Part shown: positions 57,505 through 64,000 of the stretch, in pieces
Layout: each line of letters begins with the position of its first letter
Numbering within the stretch: position 1 is the stretch's first letter
Source: Amyloporia xantha
Taxonomy: Eukaryota; Basidiomycota; Agaricomycetes; Polyporales; Adustoporiaceae
Length of the DNA: 64,000 nucleotides
Assembly: GCA_036971615.1 (NCBI GenBank)
Contig: JAYKKR010000007.1
Coordinates: forward strand, 1,488,001 to 1,552,000
Reading direction: 5' to 3'
The notes under the pieces: generated by a model
Told to the model about the DNA's origin: nothing
The model's input: only the letters and a program-made list of their open reading frames with translations
The model's database searches: none
Made by a program: the position numbers and the translations under genes

Positions 57505-58726
57505 TTACAGTGAGTTTTCATTGCTTCTCTCCGCTTCTTCAAGGACCACGCGGGCGCAATCGTCTGGACCAGACACAAGCTTTCGGAACGCGGGAACAGC
57601 AATCCAGAGGTGCAATAACCCTATGGCCACCATGCCTGTACTTGCTATATGCGACCACAACACGAGGGCGGGAGATTCCTTCAACTGCCCATTCCAAACA
57701 TAACGAAGAATGAAAGGGAACATCAGTATGCATGACCTAGACAGTAGAAGAATGAGTCTCACGTTATAGGAAAAGACGACAAGATTGTACATACCACGTT
57801 AACCATGCTAAAGGGGCGGCGAGAAGATTGGACGGATCCTTCCAGGTCCGCGACGTGTGTTTTTTGGCATCCTAATGATTGTCATCAGGATTGGACAATT
57901 CAAGAGTAGCTCCTCTAAAAATACCGCAACCCACAGACAATCTCTCTCACTGGGGGTCAGTCGAGAGGAATAGCCCAAATAACAGCCGCAGAAAAGCACT
58001 GCAATGAATGCATCCGTGAAAATCATAATGCCGATGGTGGAGGCTAGCGGACTCCGTACGGTATTCGAAATTTGCAAGATGGCAACTACCGTTCTAAAGT
58101 AGTACACATGTCACATCAATCAGACAAAGGTATTGACCAAAAAGAACTGACGAGAGCAATACACCGGAGCCAAACGATAGGATCATCTTCCACTGCCTGG
58201 TCAAGACGTCCAGTGGGCTGTGTGCATGTCTAGCATGATTGCCTATTGAAGACGTGAATTGTGAGCCGGCCGCATCGGTACATGCCGTTACATCGATAGC
58301 AGCTAAGAGCGACCCGTAGTATGACGGATAGTGAAGGAGCAATATGTGTCTGTACAGGAAGGAAGTAGCCACGAGAGCCACTCTGACGCCGAGAAGTGAC
58401 TGTATGGTTGTCATCCCGATACAGATGCCCAACTTCAGGTCATCGCCATTTGCTGATAAGTGGAAGGCAGGGCCGACGCGCGAACTAGGAACGGCATCGG
58501 CACCTCTGTCCGACTCTGATCTAATCGAGGAGACATTCACGGTGCCTTGTGTAGAAGATCGTCCGTGCAGACCATGTAAATCTGATGATACACAAAAGAC
58601 GTTACCACGATTAGCTAGTTGTTCACAGCGACCCTTTCTGAGGCTTGCAGTGCTGAAGCTGTCTCGCCAACGACAGGCGCGACATTTGCGAAGGAATACA
58701 TCCACAAACCTCCTAGTGGCTTCCAT
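57505..58726 (-). CDS. Multi-pass membrane protein, paralogue 2
   Basis: Paralogue of the gene at 50903-52392, on the opposite strand. It starts MEATRRFVDVFLRKCRACRW. The conserved core aligns block by block: VATSFLYRHILLLHYPSYYG, NHARHAHSPLDVLTRQWKMI, LSFGSGVLLS, VAILQISNTVRSPLASTIGI, MIFTDAFIAVLFCGCYLGYS, then RTWKDPSNLLAAPLAWLTW after an intron, and a final exon SCILMFPFILRYVWNGQ to STGMVAIGLLHLWIAVPAFR ending SNENSL. A CxxC pair (CRAC) lies near the N-terminus, and the region after it could hide a short intron with a weak GTTGGC donor. Three to five hydrophobic helices are predicted. The FxDAFIxVLFCGCYxGY block is the most conserved segment. I do not recognise the family; transport or sensing would be guesswork. 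Confidence 0.6.
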
Positions 58727-59150
58727 GTTATGTTGGTTGTGCTTGAGGAACGAGGGCTCTGACGCCTATCGGAGCCGTGTCAAATAGGCTAGGAAAATAA
58801 GACGGAGAAAGAGTTGTGGCTCTGAAAACAGGTGGTAGTCGTGTCACTGGCCAGCCTAATAGCCAGAAGGAGATGAAAAGAGCCTAATTGCCTAGAGTCC
58901 ACAACTAAAAGAAGCCTTGAATATCGGTGGAGTTGCAAAGCAAAATTCCTGGAGCCCGCTTTCCCAATTCGACAAATGGGTATATCACCGAAAACAGCGA
59001 TATCCGAAGGACAATCTGGTAAAATAGCTGTACAAGTGGTCAATGATGAAGAGAGGACGTCGCATGGGGGGCAGTCTCATAACATTGGTGTTGTGCTGCG
59101 GACCCGGAAAAGAACTACATCATAATACAACAACTACTGTGTCCGTCACG

Positions 59151-59182
59151 CACGGAGCTTGCATCAGTATGCAAGCACCGTG
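59151..59182. repeat. Compact hairpin
   Basis: CACGG-A-GCTTGCAT then CAGT then ATGCAAGC-A-CCGTG. Thirteen of 14 positions pair around a 4-base loop. It could fold as RNA on either strand, act as a dimeric protein site, or be chance. Confidence 0.6.
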
Positions 59183-59512
59183 AGCGGAACATTTGAACAC
59201 TGCCATGAGAATCGTACTGCCGCCGTTTTCCATCGCCAACGGTATGATGTCCTGTCAACTAGTCAACTAGGACGTAAAACGATGGTAGCCGTCATCCACG
59301 AGTCTGACATCTTCCCACCAAATGCGTAGTAGACACCATAACGGAGAAAGCAGCTTCCAGAGTTCGCAGGAAAAGACAGGATCGGAGGCCATCATAAATA
59401 TCAGAGAGTTTAATTGAGAAACAATCACTGAAATTGAGTACGTCTGACGCTGCTAGAAAGAGCGGACACACCACTCTGAAAGTTCCGCATCAACTTGGCG
59501 CAGTTCTGCAGG

Positions 59513-59600
59513 GCCCTACTAGTATGCAGTCAATAGGAATCCACAGAAAGGCCTGGCGAACTTTACTCAACGGACACTGTAGAGCCTATACTAGTAGGGC
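59513..59600. repeat. Inverted repeat pair
   Basis: GCCCTACTAGTAT (59513-59525) and its exact reverse complement ATACTAGTAGGGC (59588-59600) are separated by 62 bases. No direct-repeat flank was found, so a tiny transposon is not demonstrated. Confidence 0.55.
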
Positions 59601-60017
59601 GGTACCAATTTGCCAATGTACAGTACCAGAGAAGTCAGGTGAGTGAAGGACCGAACACTTGCGGTTCTGGAGAACATATGAGCGAGATTAAGTACAGCCT
59701 TCGCTCTAAATAATCGTACCCGGCGGGTGAGTGGCCGCGTCGCGCACTGCCGCACGGCGCACACCCAGGTTCCTCAGGCTCCCGGATTGTGTTCTTCTCG
59801 CTCGCGACTGAAGCCCATCGCTCAACAGTATCCCACTTCCTGTAAGATTTCCTAAGTTCATCGTTCCAGTACTTACCACTTAGTAGATATCGACTCGGAC
59901 GAAGGTTTCACCTGGTTTCACGATCTTACGATCCGGCGAAGATGATTTGAGCGCTCGAGCCTGAGAACCGCTCCAGTCAACGTGCGACGGTCGACCTGCG
60001 GGAGGAGTCGAGGGCCT

Positions 60018-60027
60018 GCTCTCACCA
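60018..60027. repeat. Left target-site duplication
   Basis: GCTCTCACCA, repeated exactly and in the same orientation at 60794-60803 on the other side of the TIR element. Confidence 0.75.
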
Positions 60028-60793
60028 GAATGTCTGGGTATTGGAAACTGCGGGGACCCCCGTACTGCGGGGCTGCGGGGTGCTACGGCGGCGACGTCGC
60101 GGCATGTAACTTGAGTGGCTGGACGCGTCGCGGCATCACGGCTGATGTGGCTAACCCCCCACGGCCATACTTTTCACGTGACCAATATTCTGGCCGGCTA
60201 TTTCATCGGGGGCGGCGCGCCTCCCCGCCCCTTGCGCCGCCTTCCCCATCAGGAAATGTCAAATTTGCCTTAATGTACTTATATTGCACTTATCTGTCTT
60301 AATAAGAGAATTAAGTGCATTAAGACAAAATTAATACGATCCCTTCACTTTGAAATGGTCTTAAACCAGTCTTAAATGTCTTAAATGGGACAAAAAGTCG
60401 AAAAAAGTGTGATTAAGTGGATAAGTCAAATTTGACATTTGCTGATGCCGCCACCTTTCCCGCCGCCCCTAGCGTTGCGTTCTCTGCCTGCCCCTGCCTC
60501 GCATTCCTGACTTTTCCACACTTATATATCTTCAATTCTATACGACTGCGGTACCGCCAAAACACTTCATGGTGTAGCTGAGAGTGGCGCGCGTGGTGGC
60601 GGGACCGTCGGGCGGCGGGGAGGGTCAGTCACGTGGTACGTGTTGAATATCATTACGTACGCAGGAAGGTTTGGAACGTTGATATTCCGGCGGGCGGAAC
60701 TCCAATCCAAAACCGGCCGTGCCTGAATTCCCGTAGTCCCCGTAGTCCCCGTTGTACGGGGATCCCCGTAGTTTCCATTTCCCGGATGTCCTC
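60028..60793. mobile_element. 766 bp non-autonomous TIR element with 10 bp target-site duplication
   Basis: Ends are inverted copies of about 50 bases. The left starts GAATGTCTGGG, the right (reverse complement) GAGGACATCCGGG, and both continue TGGAAACT-CGGGGA-CCCCGTAC followed by tandem CGGGG units. The exact 10 bp direct repeat GCTCTCACCA on both flanks fits an insertion by a Mutator-like (MULE, usually 8-11 bp duplication) transposase; the superfamily is inferred from that length. No transposase frame is present. A further inverted pair lies inside (60247-60447). The right end overlaps an ATG (60786) that is in frame with the carboxypeptidase gene. Confidence 0.8.
60247..60447. mobile_element. 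Inner 201 bp inverted-repeat unit
   Basis: CATCAG-AAATGTCAAATTTG at 60247-60267 has a reverse complement (CAAATTTGACATTT-CTGATG) at 60427-60447. The interior is AT-rich with repeated TTAAG/CTTAA motifs (CTTAAT, GTCTTAAA, ATTAAGACA) on both strands, unlike the very GC-rich surroundings. It looks like a small MITE inserted in the larger element, but no clear target-site duplication was found. Confidence 0.55.
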
Positions 60794-60803
60794 GCTCTCA
60801 CCA
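60794..60803. repeat. Right target-site duplication
   Basis: Second copy of GCTCTCACCA. It lies ten bases upstream of the ATG at 60813, so the element is inserted immediately next to, or within, the 5' end of the carboxypeptidase coding region. Confidence 0.75.
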
Positions 60804-60812
60804 AGTGGCTAT

Positions 60813-63032
60813 ATGTTTCCATATCTTTTGCTCAGTCTTGTCAGTCTTGTGGTTGCTGTCAGTGCAGCACAGAGTCCCTTTCCTCGCCCATCCAGCAACA
60901 CACCATCTACGGCCGGAAGATATGATACAGACGCCGGGGGTTCACCGTTCGATTCATACAACGCTGGATTGTTTACACCCTTGGAGGAATTGAGTTATCT
61001 GTCTTCCACAGACTTCACAAGTCTGAGCCATCCTGCCTTCCCGAAGTACACAGTACGTATCAAGAAGTCTGACTTCTGCGATGGCACTGTCGGGTTTGCC
61101 TTTCACATTGAGTTATAAGTGCTACCTGATTTAACAATAGGCTTTAGGGCGTACACGGGCTACATTGATATTCAAGCTCGTCATCTGTTCTTCTACTTCT
61201 TCGAAAGTAGGGGCGATCCAGACAAGGACGATGTCATCTTCTGGACTAATGGTGGTCCCGGCTGCTCTTCCTCGCTCGGTCTCTTCATGGAGCTCGGTCT
61301 GTACATATTCATTATTTTAGGGAGTGCATCTATGTATACGCCATCTTTGTCACTTAGGCCCTTGCAGAGTGACGAATCCGGATAACACGACCTTCAATCC
61401 GTACTCGTGGAATGAACAAGCAAATGTCTTCTTCATAGACCAGCCTATCGGCGTCGGCTTCTCGTACGCAGAGTACGGTGAGACTGTCGTGAGTGCTTAC
61501 TTCGTTCCTTCTCCCAGAAACGAATTAAGATGGCACCTTCTCAGAGTAACACACCGGAGGCAGCCAAAGACGTTGCAGCGTTTGTGGCAATCTTCTTTGA
61601 ACATTTCAGCAAATTTAAAGGTCGAGCGTTCCATATGGCCGGGGAGTCTTACGGGGTAAATACAATTCCACTGCTCACTGCAAAACAATGATGATTCATG
61701 AGTTCCGCAGGGCCGTTACATTCCTGTCTTCGCGGCAGAGGTGTACGACCAGAACAGCATGCTCGAAGAAGCTGGCATGACCCCGATCAATCTGACTTCT
61801 ATCATGATCGGTAGGTCATGGACAGACGAGACAAGTGACCATCGTCCCTTTTAATTAAGATGCCCACCCTTCAGGAAATGGTTGTACTGAGGACGCTTCG
61901 ATGACATCTTCCTATTATGACATGCAATGCAAGCCCATGTCCGTCGCTCCTATACAGGATGTCAGGTATGTTCCACAACACTTTCCTCGATCGCTCAACT
62001 GAGAAAGCTCTAGCACATGTGTGCGGATGAAGCAGGCAGTAGGTCTCACAGTAATCGCTTCTTGTATGAAAGCTCAGGCCGGTCGTTCAGCTTCCCCGCT
62101 GTGAAAAATGGTTTCAAGAATCCTGCGTGGATCAGTACGACAGCATCAGCTGTTCAGCCGCGAATCTCTTCTGCTACGCCGAACTCTATGAGCCTTTCTG
62201 GGAGTCTGGCAAGTGGAATATTTTATTCAATACCAACCACTTGCATCATGCTAAAGTGGCTTCTGAAAAAAGGCTATAACCCGTACGATCTGAGCAAGCT
62301 CTGGTAAGCGTCTCCATCGCCCTACAGGAGAGACACGGCAGACCTATTCCGATGCCTTCACAGTGATGGCAACATCGAGGATACGCTCTGCTATCCGGTC
62401 ACAAAGTAAGCGGACCAAACCTCGGCTGACCTATTGGTAGCTTGCAGCTAAGTGCGGCTTTGGCATCCTCAGAGCGATCAGCGCATATCTCGATAGGCCC
62501 GACATACGGTCGACGCTCGGAGTGGATGCATCCATTACAGCTAATTTTAGCAGCTGCAGCGACAGCGTTGGTGAGGCCTTCGTCCAGGCTGGCGACTCCC
62601 TATTCCCCACACAATACTACATTGCCGCATTGCTGGAGCGGGGCGTCCGTGCGCTGATCTACGTCGGTGCAAACGACTGGATATGTAACTGGGTAGGAGT
62701 TTGTCTCAGCCTCCGTGTCGACTCTCCTCGCTGACCGAATCTATGCCCCAGGTCGGCAATGAGCGCATGACGCTGGCGTTGGAATGGACAGGTCAAGAGG
62801 CCTTCGCAGCGGAGCCGCTGAAGGAATGGAAGGTCGATGGTGCTGTTGCTGGGCTGACGAGAAGCGCGGGTGCATTCACGTTCGCCACGATTGACGGAGC
62901 CGGACACATGGTGAGTGCGCTCATATAACGTAGTCACTCGCGTGTTTTGATCAGCGTGTTCAGGTCCCATACGATAAGCCGAAGGAGTCGCTAGAGCTTG
63001 TGAAGCGTTGGCTAGCTGGTAAGCAATTGTAG
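60813..63032 (+). CDS. Serine carboxypeptidase, S10 family (carboxypeptidase Y-like)
   Basis: Secreted or vacuolar exopeptidase that removes C-terminal residues at acid pH. The start at 60813 gives a clean signal peptide ([19 protein letters not shown]); an in-frame ATG at 60786 would add MSSLSPSGY and lies within the transposon end. A propeptide-like region follows ([20 protein letters not shown]). Mature motifs: [70 protein letters not shown], and the catalytic Ser in [40 protein letters not shown] and the Cys-rich exons follow, one of them after a GC-AG intron (GCAAGTGG to GAAAAAAG). The catalytic Asp is in [14 protein letters not shown] and the catalytic His in [14 protein letters not shown]. 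It ends RWLAGKQL. The catalytic triad and most cysteines are present, so the enzyme should be active despite the nearby insertion. Confidence 0.88.
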
Positions 63033-63321
63033 GTGTATGTACTTTTGGTAAACGAGAGGCAAGGCGTTGGGATATACTACATCGTAAAGGCCTCAGGTAT
63101 GCTGCTGTATGGACATCCAGGAATTGGCGAGAAAGGAAGGGGAAAGAACACCACGTCAGACTGACGATGAGATGGGCAACCCGGAACCAGTGGACACATC
63201 CGCCTGTACATGCAGAAAATAAGACTACGTTGATGACGAGCATAAACGACTCGGCGCAGATATAGACAAAGACACAAGCGGTATTCCCGCAATAAAACCA
63301 GACCTAGACGCGGGAATAGCT

Positions 63322-63573
63322 TTATGGCGCTAGCCGCACTACACGAAGAACTTCCACCAATCCATGTCCTGCTGTTGCTTCGTGTAGTAAAATCTCAGAG
63401 CGCGTGTGATTCAGCATAAGCAGAGTATACGCGACGAAACAACCAGGAGCCGCACCTGTGAAGAGGTCATCTGTTTCGGCTGCATTAGGTCTCCAATCCA
63501 AAGACAATATTGCATGCAGTGCGTCCGCCACGGCTTCAGGTTGAAATCGTAAATCTGCCGCTGTAGCACTCAA
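63322..63573 (-). CDS. Possible 3' exon of an uncharacterised gene
   Basis: A frame that can be read from an acceptor (GCTACAG, near 63560): ADLRFQPEAVADALHAILSL, then DWRPNAAETDDLFTGAAPGC, FVAYTLLMLNHTRSEILLHE and a stop after VLRVVRLAP at 63322. The composition is protein-like and helical. No upstream exon could be identified in 63574-64000, so the gene may begin outside the window or be a remnant. No family recognised. Confidence 0.35.
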   Translation of the reverse strand: MSATAADLRFQPEAVADALHAILSLDWRPNAAETDDLFTGAAPGCFVAYTLLMLNHTRSEILLHEATAGHGLVEVLRVVRLAP

Positions 63574-64000
63574 GTTATATGACCCACCCTCGCTCTCGGA
63601 GTATTACGTCACAGGAAATGGAGACCTTAAGCACTGCCCAAGCGGAAATATCGTTATTTCAATTTATCTTCCATGAATTCTTGAAATTGTACGAGGACTT
63701 TCATTAATTACGAACCGCGTTGCAATAGATTGACGCGTATGACTCACGGAATCGATGAATTGTGAGAACCACTGGGCAGGATCACACATTGAACCATCGT
63801 TATCTGTGTACAATCTTGGATGTCAGTAGTCGGAAAGGTCGGCGATACTACAGATACGCTGCCAGTGAAGATGTCACAGTGGTCGCAAGTGTGAAATTGG
63901 GACCGGATCGGATCAGCGTGCATATCAGGGCTTGAGACCCTGGCAATGGTCTCGTATTGTTAGTCAGACTCGGCCTCAGGTTCCTATAGAGATCATGGTG
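63574..64000. other. Right-edge stretch without a clear gene
   Basis: Only short frames. It may hold upstream exons or the promoter of the minus-strand fragment that ends at 63322, but I could not connect any. Confidence 0.35.

Larger units (their letters stand above)
58727..60027. other. Gene-free stretch with hairpins
   Basis: About 1.3 kb upstream of membrane paralogue 2 and of the TIR element. No coding frame is convincing. It contains a tight hairpin at 59151-59182, a 13-bp inverted repeat at 59513/59588, and the left target-site duplication (60018-60027). Confidence 0.5.

Noticed and set aside
62017..62307. Carboxypeptidase appears frameshifted in the middle
   Set aside because: Correct splicing (an intron starting GTAGGTCT, then a GC-AG intron) restores [12 protein letters not shown] through [10 protein letters not shown], so there is no break.
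1..64000. CRISPR array, integrase attachment site, prokaryotic operons
   Set aside because: No regularly spaced direct repeats were seen, and gene structure is clearly intron-rich and eukaryotic.

Overview
The window is nuclear DNA of a filamentous basidiomycete, most likely an Agaricomycete (mushroom or wood-decay lineage). Genes are compact, lie on both strands, and are cut by many 50-60 nt GT-AG introns. Typical Agaricomycete families are present: a TKL-type kinase with an HGDLK catalytic loop, a large F-box-like protein, an Sfp1-like zinc finger protein, a P450, and Xpt1/Stealth-type phosphotransferases. I found no rRNA, convincing tRNA, CRISPR or prokaryotic-style operon. Gene models were spliced by eye from open frames, splice sites and family motifs, so the termini of multi-exon genes are the least certain part.

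Layout. 0.4-1.9 kb: DHHC palmitoyltransferase (-). 2.5-3.1 kb: small uncharacterised protein (+). 4.1-6.9 kb: first Xpt1-like xylosylphosphotransferase (-). 8.1-11.3 kb: RRP6 exosome nuclease (-), divergent from an Sfp1-like zinc finger gene and a TKL-like kinase (11.7-14.5 kb, +). 14.7-18.1 kb: two tandem short-chain dehydrogenase paralogues (-). 20.8-21.3 kb: Cys-rich protein with an acidic tail (+). 21.8-25.9 kb: DUG2, WD40 repeats plus M20 peptidase (-). 25.9-30.9 kb: a gene-poor 5 kb stretch. 30.9-32.6 kb: FIST-domain protein (+). 33.1-34.9 kb: F-box-like protein (+). 35.3-37.8 kb: second Xpt1-like gene (+). 38.2-39.3 kb: probable mitochondrial protein (-). 40.0-43.1 kb: P450 (-). 43.7-44.7 kb: a long-TIR transposable element with a second element nested inside it. 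45.9-48.7 kb: 4-coumarate-CoA-ligase-like enzyme (-). 49.1-50.3 kb: USB1 (+). 50.9-58.7 kb: two paralogous membrane proteins facing inward on either side of a RING-H2 E3 ligase gene. 60.0-60.8 kb: a 766 bp TIR element with a 10 bp target-site duplication, abutting a serine carboxypeptidase gene (60.8-63.0 kb).

Functionally the window mixes housekeeping RNA metabolism (RRP6, USB1), protein and peptide turnover (DUG2, RING E3, carboxypeptidase), glycan phosphoryl transfer (two Xpt1-like genes) and oxidative or acyl metabolism (SDR pair, P450 and acyl-CoA ligase). I see no single recognised new system. The most interesting material is in duplication and mobile-element history: two intact Stealth paralogues sharing a 10-nt micro-exon, SDR twins that differ GC/GT at one intron donor, inward-facing membrane protein paralogues, nested TIR elements, and an element that lies over the promoter of the carboxypeptidase gene and supplies an upstream in-frame ATG.
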